Positions 29,100 through 38,408 of a stretch of 64,000 bases of DNA are shown in pieces. Position 1 is the stretch's first letter. Each line of letters starts with the position of its first letter. The notes beneath the pieces are model-generated. The model saw nothing but the letters and a program-made list of their open reading frames with translations. It made no database searches and was not told where the DNA came from. Location: contig JADJNS010000004.1 of assembly GCA_016714225.1 (NCBI GenBank), forward strand, positions 124,001 to 188,000. Reading direction: 5' to 3'. The position numbers and the translations under genes are program-made. The stretch is from Archangiaceae bacterium. GTDB taxonomy: Bacteria; Myxococcota; Myxococcia; Myxococcales; Myxococcaceae.

Positions 29100-31808
29100 T
29101 CACTCCACCAGGTGGCGCGCGTACTCGGCGCGCAGTCGGTCGTCTTGCAGGGTGCGCGCCGCCTCTTCGATCGAGGCGAAGACCTCTCGAGCGCGGCGGA
29201 GCAGGTCGGGGTCGGGGTGCCCCGACCACTGCAGCGGGTCATACTGCCGGCCGAGCCGCTCGCGCGCCTCGCGCACATCGTCGGCGCCGGCGGTGCGCGG
29301 CAGCCCCAGAATCGCGAAGTAGTCGGTCTGCTGCACCTGCTCGTGCTTCGCGTCGAGCGCGGCCAGGGTGGGCAGCCCGTCGCCGCGGCCGTCGGCTTCG
29401 GGGGCGGCGCGCGGGTCGCCCACCGCGATGAGGCCGGCGATCTTCGCAACCGCCAGGGTCTGGTAGCCGCGCTCGGGCTTGAGACCCGCGGCCACGATCA
29501 GCGACTCCACCGAGGTGCTGCCGTCGACGCGGCCCACCAGGTCGCGCTCGCGCTCGTTCAGGCCCAGCACCTCGAGGTCGGCCACGACGCGGGTGCGGCG
29601 CGGCACCGCTTCGGGGCCGCCGACCAGCTGCAGCTGGGCCTCCCACGGCAGCGAGCGCTTGAGCGCCTGCGCGGCGAGCGCCGGCAGCGGGCGGGCGTCT
29701 TCGGCGAGCGGCAGGTCGGCGCCCGGCGCCTCGTCGTGCAGCCGGTAGGTGCAGACGGCCTCTCCCAGCGCTTCGAGCGCGATCTCTTCGGCCCAGCGCT
29801 TCACCAGCCCCGCCACCTCGCTCTTGCGCACCAGGCCCCGCTGCCGAAGCTCCTCGAGCAGCGACGCGGGAGATGCGTCGCGCACCTCGCGCAGCTCGGC
29901 CTCGCTGCGGGCGTCGATCAGCCCATCGCGGCGGGCGCGCACGCTCAGCGCCTCGGACGGCAGCGACGACCAGGCCGCCACCAGCGCGCCTCGCCGCAGC
30001 CAGAGGCGGCGGGTGCCGCCCGCGATGCTGAGGTCGACCCGCACGTCGGCGCGCGCCGCCCACAGCTGCATCGCCAGCCGCGCCAGCTCGCCCATCGACA
30101 GCGCGCCGGTGCGCACGATCGCCAGCGGAGCCGCCTCGGGCTCGGACGAGGCGATGAGGTGGGTGCGGCGCTCGAGCTCTTGCGCGCGCTCGTGCGCCTC
30201 GGCCGCGCGGGCGAGGGCGGCATCGGCGCGTTGGGTCTCGGCAGCCACCGCGGCCAGGGCGGTGGTGAGCTGCGCGCGCAGCGCCACCAGATCGGCGCGG
30301 CCCACCTCGAGCCCGGCCCGGGCGCGCTCGAGCTCTGCGGCCGACGCGGCCGCCCGTTCGCGCTCTGCCTCCAGCTGGGCGCGGGTCCAGGTCTCTGCTT
30401 CGCGCAGCCCGGCCAGCTCGGCGGCCGCCGCCGCGTGCTCGGCCTGGTGCCGGGCCTCGGCGGCCTCGCGCTCGGCTCGCGCTCGGGCGGCCGCTTCGGC
30501 CAGCTCCGAGTCTGCCTCGAGGCGAGCGATCTCCAGCTCGGCCCCGTGCTCGGCCACGAGCTTCTCTCGCGACGACCCGTGCTCGGCGCGCAGCTGGTCG
30601 AGCTCGGCCCGGGCCTGTGCGGCGCGGTGCTCGAGCTCGGCAGCGGCCAGCTGCTGCTCGCGGCGCGCGGTCTCTCGCTGCTCTTCCAATTCGTGCTGCG
30701 CGGCGGCGAGGCGCTTCTCGAGGTCGGCCTGGCTCGAGCGGGCGGTGTCGACGTCGAGCTTCGCGCCGGCCTTCGCTCCGTCGAGCTCGACCTGCAGGCC
30801 GGCGAAGCGGGAGGCGAAAGCCGCCTCGCGCTCGGCCACCTCGTCTTCGTGCCGCACCTTCAGGGTGGCGAGCTCGATGCGGTGGGCTTCGCGCGAGGTC
30901 TCGAGCTGCCGGCGCACCCGCTGCAGCTGCTCGTCGAGCGAGGCGGCCTGCGCGGCGAGCTCCAGGCGGTGGGCCTCGCTGCCGGTATCGGCCACCGCCC
31001 GGGCGGCGGCGAGCTCGGCCTCGAGCCGGCCGATGCGCTCGGTGGCCTCGATGAGGTGCGCCTCGGCCACCGCGCGTGCGGCCTGCTCCGCCTCGACCGC
31101 CTGGTCTCTCTCGAGCAGCTGCTCCTCGACCTTCAGCGCCGCCTCGGTGCGCTGCTGAGCGCGCTCGAGCGCAGCGTCGAGCTTCGACTTGAGCGCGTCG
31201 CGGCGCGAGGTGGCCTCGGCGTGGTCTCTCGACAGCGAGGTCAGCGCCTCTTGCGTCTGCTCGTGCTCGCGCTGCAGCGCCTCGAGCCCGAGCTCGAGGT
31301 CGCGGCGCGCCTCTTCGCGGCGGCTCGACTCGGCGCGCACCGCCTCGAGCTCCGAGGAGGTCTGCCTCAGCTGCTCGGCGAGCTCCGACTGCGACCTCTG
31401 GGCGAACGCGGTCTTCGCTTCGTGGTCGGCGCGCGCCCGGCCCAGCGCACGCTCGGCGCCGGCCAGCAGCTCGGCCGAGGCGGGTGGGGCGAGCTGCCGC
31501 ACCTGCTCGAGCAGCGCCTCGCCAGGGGGCAGCGCGGCCACCGGGTACTCGAAGCCCGGCACGCTCTCGCCCAGCAGCAGCACCGGCACCGCGCGCACCT
31601 GGGGGTGAACCACGCGCTCTTCGAGCACGAAGTGCCCTCGCCCCGACTCGATGCCCGGAGCGAGGAGAATGAGCTCGGGCTGCCCGCGCCCGAACGCCGC
31701 CAACGCCTCGGCGACCGTGCCGGCCACCTCGACCTCGCGACCTTCAGAGGCGAGCAGCCGCTCGATCGCCGAGACCTGTGGCCCGTCATCGTCGATCAGC
31801 AGCACCAC
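29100..31808 (-). CDS. Receiver-like, coiled-coil, DUF4388 and J-like multidomain regulator
   Basis: A 902-aa protein from GTG 31808. Residues 1-115 are a receiver-like domain (VVLLIDDDGPQVSAIERLLA), but the phosphoacceptor region reads LILLAPGIES: the usual Asp is replaced by Ala-Pro, so it is a pseudo-receiver. Residues ~125-565 are a long coiled coil rich in Ala, Glu and Arg. Residues ~570-790 resemble a DUF4388 (PATAN) domain (TGALSMGELARLAMQLWAAR, and GLVRKSEVAGLVKRWAEE). The C-terminal ~80 residues resemble a J domain (DYFAILGLPRTAGADDVREA) without HPD. The pseudo-receiver plus coiled coil layout recalls the myxobacterial polarity proteins AglZ and FrzS. It is first in an operon with a coiled-coil protein and a kinase. 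Confidence 0.75.
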   Translation of the reverse strand: MVLLIDDDGPQVSAIERLLASEGREVEVAGTVAEALAAFGRGQPELILLAPGIESGRGHFVLEERVVHPQVRAVPVLLLGESVPGFEYPVAALPPGEALLEQVRQLAPPASAELLAGAERALGRARADHEAKTAFAQRSQSELAEQLRQTSSELEAVRAESSRREEARRDLELGLEALQREHEQTQEALTSLSRDHAEATSRRDALKSKLDAALERAQQRTEAALKVEEQLLERDQAVEAEQAARAVAEAHLIEATERIGRLEAELAAARAVADTGSEAHRLELAAQAASLDEQLQRVRRQLETSREAHRIELATLKVRHEDEVAEREAAFASRFAGLQVELDGAKAGAKLDVDTARSSQADLEKRLAAAQHELEEQRETARREQQLAAAELEHRAAQARAELDQLRAEHGSSREKLVAEHGAELEIARLEADSELAEAAARARAEREAAEARHQAEHAAAAAELAGLREAETWTRAQLEAERERAAASAAELERARAGLEVGRADLVALRAQLTTALAAVAAETQRADAALARAAEAHERAQELERRTHLIASSEPEAAPLAIVRTGALSMGELARLAMQLWAARADVRVDLSIAGGTRRLWLRRGALVAAWSSLPSEALSVRARRDGLIDARSEAELREVRDASPASLLEELRQRGLVRKSEVAGLVKRWAEEIALEALGEAVCTYRLHDEAPGADLPLAEDARPLPALAAQALKRSLPWEAQLQLVGGPEAVPRRTRVVADLEVLGLNERERDLVGRVDGSTSVESLIVAAGLKPERGYQTLAVAKIAGLIAVGDPRAAPEADGRGDGLPTLAALDAKHEQVQQTDYFAILGLPRTAGADDVREARERLGRQYDPLQWSGHPDPDLLRRAREVFASIEEAARTLQDDRLRAEYARHLVE

Positions 31809-31826
31809 CGGGCGAATGTTGCCCCA

Positions 31827-31879
31827 GCCGGCACCTGCCGGTCACCTGTAGGTGGGGCCTCTTTCGGGGGAAGAGGCCC
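31827..31879. promoter_or_regulatory. Cluster of three hairpins in a divergent intergenic region
   Basis: Three adjacent inverted repeats fill most of the 82 bases between two divergent GTG starts: gccgg/ccggt near 31827-31842, cacct-gt-aggtg near 31843-31854, and a perfect 9-bp stem gggcctctt/aagaggccc (31855-31863 with 31871-31879). The last ends 11 bases before the plus-strand start. It could be an operator array, a leader structure, or attenuation of the plus-strand operon. No T-run follows. Confidence 0.45.
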
Positions 31880-31890
31880 TGTAGCAGGGT

Positions 31891-32601
31891 GTGGCGCACC
31901 CGCCGCGAAGTGAGCCGCGACGTTGCGCCGCGCGGGCGTTCACGACTATTCGCGGCTCCAAGTTGCTCGCCATCGCCGCTACCGCCCTCGCGTTGAGCCT
32001 GACCGCTGGGCCGGCAGCCAGCGACGCGGGGGCGGGCCTCGACGAGGCGGGCACCGCCGCGGCCTCGGCACCTGAACCGGCCACCGACGCGTCTGCTGCG
32101 CTCGGTCTTCTCTCCGATGCGGGGGTCGCTCGGAGCCCGGTAGAGCGGCCGGGAGCGCTGCGCCAGACCGGGGCCCACCTGCTCTTCGCCGCGGGGGTGG
32201 TGGCCTCGAGCCTGCTCGCGGTGGGCCTGGTGTACCTGCCGGCGCGCGGCTACTTCGACGTGGTGGGGCGCCCCGAGCCGCTGGTCGGCACCATCACCTT
32301 CGTGCCCGCGGGCGCGCTGAAGATCGCGGTGAGCTACTGGCTGCTGCCCGAGCTCTACCGCGCCGGCGGCGGCACGCCGGACATCGAGGCCACCCGCCAG
32401 ACGATGTGGCGCTGGGTGCGCTGGCCGGCGCTCACCGCGGCGCTGGGGGTGGTCGCCTGCATCGTGGGCGCGGCGCTCGAGCGCGAGGCTTTCGGCCGCG
32501 GGCAGCTGTTGATGGCGGTCGGCTTCAGCGGCGTGGCGCTCTCGCACACCGCCTTCGACATTCTCTCGATCGTCGCCTCGAGCTACGGGTACCGGCATTG
32601 A
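31891..32601 (+). CDS. Integral membrane protein, hypothetical
   Basis: A 236-aa protein from GTG 31891; a TTG further in (31963) is possible. The N-terminus looks like a signal peptide (KLLAIAATALALSLTAGPAA), then a Ala/Pro/Asp-rich linker. Four hydrophobic segments follow: LLFAAGVVASSLLAVGLVYL, a segment in TITFVPAGALKIAVSYWLLP, TAALGVVACIVGAAL, and GVALSHTAFDILSIVAS. The short tail ends YGYRH. No family is recognised. Its stop overlaps the TTG start of the PhoD-like gene, so the two are probably coupled. Confidence 0.65.
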   Translation: MAHPPRSEPRRCAARAFTTIRGSKLLAIAATALALSLTAGPAASDAGAGLDEAGTAAASAPEPATDASAALGLLSDAGVARSPVERPGALRQTGAHLLFAAGVVASSLLAVGLVYLPARGYFDVVGRPEPLVGTITFVPAGALKIAVSYWLLPELYRAGGGTPDIEATRQTMWRWVRWPALTAALGVVACIVGAALEREAFGRGQLLMAVGFSGVALSHTAFDILSIVASSYGYRH

Positions 32602-33842
32602 GCTTGAGCCGCCGCCAGGTGTCGATCGCGCTCGCCTCGACGGCGCTGGTGCGCTGCGGCGGGCAGCCGGTGAACGAGGCGCCGGCCGAGTTTCCGCTCG
32701 GCGTGGCCTCGGGTGACCCCTCTGCCGACGGAGCGATTCTGTGGGCCCGCTACCAGGGCAGCGAGGCGCTGAAGGTGCTGGTGTGGCGCGCCACCGCCGA
32801 CGCCAGCACCGCGCTCGAGCTCTCGGCCGACGGGCCGTACGCGCGCGTCGAGGTCGTCGGGCTCGACCCCGGCACCGCGTACCGCTTCGCCTTCGTCGCG
32901 GGCGCCCACCGCTCTCCCGAGGGGCGCTTTCGCACCGCGCCGCCGGCGGGCACCCGCCCGCTGGTGCGCTTCGGGGCGACCTCGTGCGCGAAGTACGGGT
33001 GGCCGTTCGACTGTCTGGCCCGCGCCGCCGAGCGCGACGATCTCGACGCGTTCTTGATGCTGGGAGACACCGTCTACGCCGACGAGGCGGGCACGCTCGC
33101 CCAGTACCGCGACGTCTGGGCGCGCTCGTTCGTGCTCCCCGCGTTTCAAAGCCTGCGCGCACGCACCGCGCTGATCGCCACCTGGGACGATCACGAGTTC
33201 GACAACAACTTCGGCGGAGACAACGTGCCGCCCGAGCGCCGGCAGGCTGCCGAGCAGGCGTTCTTCGAGCACATGCCGGGCCGGGTGACGGCGCGGCCGA
33301 TCTGGCGCTCGGTGCGCTTCGGCGACACCGCCGAGGTCTTCGTGCTCGACTCGCGCAGCGAGCGCGAAGAGCCGCGCTACATCAGCGCCGCCCAGATGCA
33401 GTGGCTGAAGGCCGCGCTCTCGGCCAGCACCGCGAAGTTCAAGGTGATGATGAGCTCGGTGCCGATCGCCTCGTACGCGGTGCCGTTCTTTCAGCCCTTC
33501 GCCGACGATCGGTGGGAGGGCTTCCCCCAATCGCGTGACGAGATCTTGAGGCACATCGACGAGCAGCAGATCGGCGGCGTGCTGTGGGTGGCGGGCGACT
33601 TTCATCTCGCCTGCGCCGGGCGCGTCTCGGCGAAGGGCGTGGGCGCGAACCAGTACGAGGTGCTGGTGGGGCCGGCCGCGCAGATGCCGAACCTCTCACC
33701 CAGCTACCCGTCGGGCCCGCAGTTCGACTGGAGCTCGGGCATCAACAACTACACCGAGCTCGAGCTCGACCCCGAGCGCGGCACCATTCGCGCGCGCTGG
33801 TTCGACGGGCGGGGGCGCGCCCTCTACACCCGAGACATCTAG
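32598..33842 (+). CDS. PhoD-like alkaline phosphatase / phosphodiesterase
   Basis: A 414-aa protein starting at TTG 32598, overlapping the previous TGA. The N-terminus SLSRRQVSIALASTALVRC has a twin-arginine pattern, consistent with Tat export of PhoD enzymes that carry metal cofactors; the Cys may also be a lipid anchor. An N-terminal Fn3-like PhoD_N domain (PLGVASGDPSADGAILWARY, LDPGTAYRFAF) precedes the metallophosphatase domain with LMLGDTVYAD, WDDHEFDNNFGGDN, VLDSRSE and VAGDFH. It likely hydrolyses phosphate mono- or diesters in the periplasm and supplies phosphate. It shares its stop with the convergent kinase-receiver gene (CTAG overlap). Confidence 0.85.
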   Translation: MSLSRRQVSIALASTALVRCGGQPVNEAPAEFPLGVASGDPSADGAILWARYQGSEALKVLVWRATADASTALELSADGPYARVEVVGLDPGTAYRFAFVAGAHRSPEGRFRTAPPAGTRPLVRFGATSCAKYGWPFDCLARAAERDDLDAFLMLGDTVYADEAGTLAQYRDVWARSFVLPAFQSLRARTALIATWDDHEFDNNFGGDNVPPERRQAAEQAFFEHMPGRVTARPIWRSVRFGDTAEVFVLDSRSEREEPRYISAAQMQWLKAALSASTAKFKVMMSSVPIASYAVPFFQPFADDRWEGFPQSRDEILRHIDEQQIGGVLWVAGDFHLACAGRVSAKGVGANQYEVLVGPAAQMPNLSPSYPSGPQFDWSSGINNYTELELDPERGTIRARWFDGRGRALYTRDI

Positions 33843-35449
33843 CCGCGCGGCCGCGCCGCCGGCTTGCGCGCGTTGCGTACCTTGGCGTGCTGCAGCTCGA
33901 GAAATTGCGCCCGCTTGAGGTGCGCGCGCACCAGCGCCACCAGCTCTTCGGGGACGAAGGGCTTGCGAATCATGTCGTCGCCGCCGGCGGTGAGCCCTTC
34001 GATGCGCTCTTCGAACGAGGTGCCGGCGGTGAGGAACACGATGGGCAGAAACGGGCGCTGGGTGCTGAGCTCGCGCAGCTTGCGGCACAGCTGAAAGCCG
34101 TTCATGCCCGGCATGACCACGTCGAGCAGAATCAGGTCGGGCAGGCGCTGGTTGCACAGCGCGAGCGCCTCTTCGGCCGAGCCGCAGTGCAGCACGGGGA
34201 AGCCGTGGGTCTCGAGGTGGGCCTCGATGAAGTCGCGGCTGATCTCCGAGTCGTCGACCGAGAGCACCACCGCGCCCTCGACGGTGGGCTCGCTGGCCGC
34301 CGAGTCGAACGGGCTCACCCGCTCGTCGGGCAGCTCTTTGAGCCGCATCACCCCGGTGGGCAGCCGGCCGAACGCGTCGGTGCCCGACTGGTGCACCTCG
34401 CCCAGGGGCGGCGCCTTCTCGTTGGGCACCACCGAGACCGGCTCTTGCAGCTTGGCGGCGGCGACCTCGAGCTTCAGCACCGGCGCCTTGGCCTCGGCGA
34501 GCGCGAAGAGCGCCCGGGTCTGCTGCATCGCGTCCGAGAACAGCTCGCCCATCAGGGCCCCGGCCTCTTCGGGGGTCGAGATGAGCGAGGGAATCGCGCC
34601 TTGCAGCGCCCGGGCCATCTTGTTGGCGCTGGGGTAGCGCGCGTCGGGGTTTCGGGCGAGCGCGACCATCACCGCCTCGGAGAGCGCCTTGGGCACTCCG
34701 GGGTTCATGGCGATCGGCGCGGGAATGTCGTCGCGCAAGATGCCGCGAAAGGTGGCCAGCTCGGAGTCGCGCAGGAACAGCGGCCGCCCGGTCATCAGCT
34801 CGTGCAGCACCGCGCCGGCCGAGAACAGGTCAGACCGGGCATCGAGCGGCGCGCCGCGGGCCTGCTCGGGGCTCATGTACCCGTGGCTGCCCTTGATGTT
34901 GCCGGTCATGGTGCGCGAGAGGGTGTTGGTGGCCTTGGCCACGCCGAAGTCGATCACCTTCACCACGCCGTCGTAGGTGACCATCACGTTTCCCGGCGAG
35001 ACGTCGCGGTGAATGATGGGGGCGCGCTCTGAGGTGAGCAGCTGGTGATTGTGGGCGGCGTCGAGCGCCTTGCAGAGGTCGCGGCCCACCATCGCGGTGA
35101 AGCCCATCGGCACCGGGCGGTTCATGCGGTGGCAGCGGCGAATGATCGAGGCCAGGCTCTGGCCGGCGATGAACTCCATGGCGATGAAGAGGTCGTCGCG
35201 TTCTTGCCCCAGCTCGTGCACCTGCGCGATGTTGGGGTGGTTGAGCGAGGCGGTGATGCGCGCCTCGTTGACGAACATGTTCACGAACTCGTCGCGCTCG
35301 CGCAGGTCGGGGAGAATTCGCTTCAGCGTCACCAGCCGGGTCTTGCCCTCGCTGTCGACGTAGGTGGCGAGGAAGATCTCGGCCATGCCGCCCACCGAGA
35401 GCCGCGAGAGGATCTGGTACTTCCCCAGCCGGCGCGTCGAGGTGCTCAT
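33839..35449 (-). CDS. Serine/threonine kinase fused to a response-regulator receiver domain
   Basis: A 536-aa cytoplasmic protein. The kinase domain covers ~8-275: Gly-loop LSVGGMAEIFLA, Lys43 (VTLKRI), IHRDVSPGNV (146-155), DFGVAK (167-172) and MSPEQARG. A ~115-residue linker leads to a receiver domain at ~395-515 (VVLSVDDSEISRD, phosphoacceptor Asp443 in LILLDVVMPGMNG, switch Thr in VFLTAG, conserved Lys in RKPF). The C-terminal tail is basic (RNARKPAARPRG). It combines Ser/Thr and His-Asp phosphosignalling in one chain, a layout known from myxobacteria. Only 35 bases separate its start from the divergent lipoprotein gene, so the promoters must overlap. Confidence 0.88.
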   Translation of the reverse strand: MSTSTRRLGKYQILSRLSVGGMAEIFLATYVDSEGKTRLVTLKRILPDLRERDEFVNMFVNEARITASLNHPNIAQVHELGQERDDLFIAMEFIAGQSLASIIRRCHRMNRPVPMGFTAMVGRDLCKALDAAHNHQLLTSERAPIIHRDVSPGNVMVTYDGVVKVIDFGVAKATNTLSRTMTGNIKGSHGYMSPEQARGAPLDARSDLFSAGAVLHELMTGRPLFLRDSELATFRGILRDDIPAPIAMNPGVPKALSEAVMVALARNPDARYPSANKMARALQGAIPSLISTPEEAGALMGELFSDAMQQTRALFALAEAKAPVLKLEVAAAKLQEPVSVVPNEKAPPLGEVHQSGTDAFGRLPTGVMRLKELPDERVSPFDSAASEPTVEGAVVLSVDDSEISRDFIEAHLETHGFPVLHCGSAEEALALCNQRLPDLILLDVVMPGMNGFQLCRKLRELSTQRPFLPIVFLTAGTSFEERIEGLTAGGDDMIRKPFVPEELVALVRAHLKRAQFLELQHAKVRNARKPAARPRG

Positions 35450-35484
35450 GGGAACTTGAGGACGTAGTGTAGGGTGCGGCGGCG

Positions 35485-36261
35485 ATGCGGTTCACCTTTT
35501 TCGCGGTGCTGGGCCTCACCACCGCCTGCTCGGGTGGGAGCATGGGGCTCGGCGACGCCGGGCCGGCCGACGCCGGGCGCGACGCGGGCGCCAGCGATGC
35601 CGGGCGTGCTGACGCGGGCCAGAGCGATGCCGGGCGCGACGCGGGCCCGCCTGCCTACACCGGCTGCACCTGTGGCGACGCGGGGGTGTGCGGCACCGAC
35701 GCGCTGGGAGACCCCCTGCGCTGCTGCAACTACCAGCAGGACTCGTGTCTCGGCGCGCCCGACGCGGGGCCGTGCGCGGCTCCCCAGCGCTGCTCGCCGA
35801 GGCCGCCGTGCTGCTTCGACGGCTCGTGCTTCAGCTCGGTGAGCTGCCGGGGCACCGGCACCTGCACGAGCTGGCTGGGGGCGGCGGCACCTCTCGACGG
35901 CACGCCGTGCGACGACGGCCGGGCCTGCAGCAGCGCCGCGCCGGCACCTGAGCCGATCGACTGCTCCGGCACCGACGCCGGGGCAGAAGGTGACGACTGC
36001 CGCTTCGACTACTCGGCGGCCTTCCCCTCGAGCGCGGGGTGTGGCCCGGCCGCGCCGTCGTGCTCGGGCCGCGGCTCGTCGTACGGCGGCAACGGCGGGG
36101 CGCTGCAGGGCGGGCGCTGCTGCCCCGCGGGCATGGCCTGTGACTTTCGAGCTGGGGCGACGTTCGGCAGGTGCCTGGGCAACCTCGGCCACGGGCTCAC
36201 GAGCAACGACGTCTGCCGCGCCGGGGTGTGCGCCGCCGACGACGCGGGCAGCTGCCCGTGA
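35485..36261 (+). CDS. Cysteine-rich lipoprotein with DAG-repeat linker
   Basis: A 258-aa protein. MRFTFFAVLGLTTACSGG is a lipoprotein signal (lipobox LTTAC). Residues ~25-55 are a Asp-Ala-Gly repeat (DAGRDAGASDAGRADAG), probably an extended linker. The remaining ~200 residues contain more than 20 Cys in short spacings (TGCTCGDAGVCG, RPPCCFDGSCF, GGRCCPAGMACDF) and must be disulfide-bonded outside the cytoplasm. No catalytic motif or known family is seen. Confidence 0.7.
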   Translation: MRFTFFAVLGLTTACSGGSMGLGDAGPADAGRDAGASDAGRADAGQSDAGRDAGPPAYTGCTCGDAGVCGTDALGDPLRCCNYQQDSCLGAPDAGPCAAPQRCSPRPPCCFDGSCFSSVSCRGTGTCTSWLGAAAPLDGTPCDDGRACSSAAPAPEPIDCSGTDAGAEGDDCRFDYSAAFPSSAGCGPAAPSCSGRGSSYGGNGGALQGGRCCPAGMACDFRAGATFGRCLGNLGHGLTSNDVCRAGVCAADDAGSCP

Positions 36262-36304
36262 ACCGCCTTCACCTTCGGCCGCTGCCCGCGTAAGACGCAC
36301 GCCC

Positions 36305-37558
36305 GTGAAGAAGAGCGGGGTCGCGTCACTCACCGTGTTCGTCGCCGCGCTCGGCTACTTCGTCGACATCTACGACCTGCAGCTGTTCAACCTGGTCGGT
36401 GAGAAGAGCTTTCAGGGCATCGGCATCACCGACCCCAAGCAGCTCGCCGACCTGGGGTATCAGCTGTTTCTCTGGCAGATGGGCGGCATGCTCGCCGGCG
36501 GCCTGCTGTGGGGCGTGCTGGGCGACAAGCGGGGCCGCAAGTCGATTCTGTTCGGCTCGATTCTCCTCTACTCGGTGGCGAACATCTTGAACGGCCTGGT
36601 TCAAGACGTGACCCAGTACGAGGCGGTGCGCTTTCTCGCCGGGCTGGGCCTCGCGGGCGAGCTGGGCGCAGCGATCACCCTGGTCTCCGAGGTGATGGAC
36701 AAAGAGAAGCGCGGCTGGGGCACCATGGTGATCGTCACCGTGGGCGCGCTGGGCGCGGTGGCCGCGAACCTGCTCGCCAAGAGCATCGACTGGCGCACCT
36801 CGTACTTCGTGGGCGGAGGCCTGGGGCTCGCGTTGCTGGCGCTGCGGGTCGGCACCTTCGAGTCGACGATGTTCGCCAAGGTGAAAGAGAGCACCGTGGC
36901 CAAGGGCGCCTTCTTCTCGCTCTTCGCCAGGGGCGAGCGCGCGCGCCGCTACGTGTGCTGCGTGCTGGTGGGCCTGCCGGTGTGGTTCGTGATCGGCATT
37001 CTGGTGAAGTTCGCGCCCACCTTCGCCAAGGCCACCGGCGTCAGCGGCGCGATCACCAGCGGCGACGCGATCATGTACTCGTACATCGGGCTCTCCGTCG
37101 GCGATCTGCTCTCGGGGGCCGGCAGCCAGTGGCTGCGCAGCCGCCGCAAGGTGGTGGTGGCGTATCTCATCGCCACGGCGGTGCTGACCCTGGCCTACGT
37201 CTACTGGCCGGGGCTCACCCCCACCGGCTTCTACGTGATGGTGGTGCTGCTCGGCGGGGCCACCGGCTACTGGGCGCTGTTCGTCTCGATTGCCGCCGAG
37301 CAGTTCGGCACCAACATTCGCGCCACCGTCACCACCACCGTGCCCAACTTCGTGCGGGGCGCGGTGATTCCCATCACGCTCGGCTACAAGGCGCTCGAGC
37401 CGATGGTCGGCGCAGTGAGCTCGGCGCTGCTGGTCGGCGCGCTGTGCGTGGGCCTGGCGATGGTCTCGATTCTGCTGCTGCGCGAGACGTTCGGCCGCGA
37501 GCTCGACTACATCGAAGGCGAAGAAGAAGGCGCGCGCCTCGAGGCACATGGGGCTTGA
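36305..37558 (+). CDS. Major facilitator superfamily transporter
   Basis: A 417-aa protein from GTG 36305, chosen because upstream codons antisense the neighbouring lipoprotein end. About twelve hydrophobic segments are visible. The MFS loop 2-3 signature appears as GVLGDKRGRKSILFGS, and the N-terminus ASLTVFVAALGYFVDIYDLQ resembles the metabolite/H+ symporter branch (sugar, shikimate or benzoate-type carriers). The family moves small solutes across the inner membrane using the proton gradient. The substrate cannot be told. It overlaps the start of the EamA transporter gene by 11 bases, so they are probably co-transcribed. Confidence 0.85.
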   Translation: MKKSGVASLTVFVAALGYFVDIYDLQLFNLVGEKSFQGIGITDPKQLADLGYQLFLWQMGGMLAGGLLWGVLGDKRGRKSILFGSILLYSVANILNGLVQDVTQYEAVRFLAGLGLAGELGAAITLVSEVMDKEKRGWGTMVIVTVGALGAVAANLLAKSIDWRTSYFVGGGLGLALLALRVGTFESTMFAKVKESTVAKGAFFSLFARGERARRYVCCVLVGLPVWFVIGILVKFAPTFAKATGVSGAITSGDAIMYSYIGLSVGDLLSGAGSQWLRSRRKVVVAYLIATAVLTLAYVYWPGLTPTGFYVMVVLLGGATGYWALFVSIAAEQFGTNIRATVTTTVPNFVRGAVIPITLGYKALEPMVGAVSSALLVGALCVGLAMVSILLLRETFGRELDYIEGEEEGARLEAHGA

Positions 37559-38408
37559 TCGCCGCGTCCTGATCGCGCTCGCCACCGTCTACCTGGTGTG
37601 GAGCTCGACGTACTACGCGCTGTTGATCGCGGTGAAGGAGCTGCCCGCGCTGTTGATGAGCGGCACCCGCTACCTCATCGCCGGCGCGATTCTCTTCGCC
37701 TTCGGCAAGCTGCGCGGCGCCCGGTGGCCTTCTTTACGAGAGTGGCTGTGGGCGGTGCCGGTGGGCGCGCTGCTGTTCCTCATCGGCAACGGCTTCGTGG
37801 CGCTGGCCGAGGTTCACCTGCCGTCGGCGATCGCGGCGGTGGTGGTGGCCACCATGCCGATGTTCGCCGCGCTGATGGCGCCGATGTTCGGCGAGAAGTC
37901 GCGCGGCGGAGAGTGGCTCGGCATGGGCCTGGGGCTGGGTGGGGTGCTGGTGCTGTGCTTCAACGGCGAGCTGCAGGCGCACGCCGGCTCGGCGGCGCTG
38001 CTGTTCATCGCGCCGATCTCCTGGGCCATCGGCTCGATGCTGGCGCGCAAGGTCCCGGTGGCGCAGGGCATTCTCGCGCCCGCCACCCAGATGATCGCCG
38101 GCGGCTTCACCATGCTGCTCGGCGGCCTGGTGCACGGCGAGCGCGTGCCGCCGAGCTTGAGCGCGCGCGGTGTGCTCGCGGTGGTCTACCTGATCGTGTT
38201 CGGTTCGCTGGCGGGGTTCTCGGCCTACTCGTACCTGCTCAAGTCGACGCGGCCGGCGCTGGCGATGAGCTACTCGTACGTCAACCCGCCGCTCGCGGTG
38301 CTGGTCGGAGCCGCGCTGGGGCGAGAGCACGTCGGGCCGGAGATGCTGGCCTCGGTCGCGCTCATCGGCGCCGGGACTTTCGCGCTGCTTCGAGCTGCGC
38401 GGACCTGA
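37548..38408 (+). CDS. EamA-family drug/metabolite exporter (YedA-like)
   Basis: A 286-aa protein with ten predicted transmembrane helices in two EamA repeats: helix 1 LIALATVYLVWSSTYYALLI, a Pro-rich helix end VATMPMFAALMAP, and the second repeat with SYSYVNPPLAVLVGAALGRE, a strong signature of the YedA/RhaT-type EamA group. It probably exports amino acids or other metabolites. The start overlaps the MFS gene end. Its 3' end overlaps the convergent small membrane gene by 47 bases. Confidence 0.85.
   Translation: MGLDRRVLIALATVYLVWSSTYYALLIAVKELPALLMSGTRYLIAGAILFAFGKLRGARWPSLREWLWAVPVGALLFLIGNGFVALAEVHLPSAIAAVVVATMPMFAALMAPMFGEKSRGGEWLGMGLGLGGVLVLCFNGELQAHAGSAALLFIAPISWAIGSMLARKVPVAQGILAPATQMIAGGFTMLLGGLVHGERVPPSLSARGVLAVVYLIVFGSLAGFSAYSYLLKSTRPALAMSYSYVNPPLAVLVGAALGREHVGPEMLASVALIGAGTFALLRAART

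Noticed and set aside
28686..31913. 1075-aa plus-strand open frame
   Set aside because: It is antisense to the pseudo-receiver/DUF4388 gene and has Leu/Gly/Arg shadow composition with no domain.
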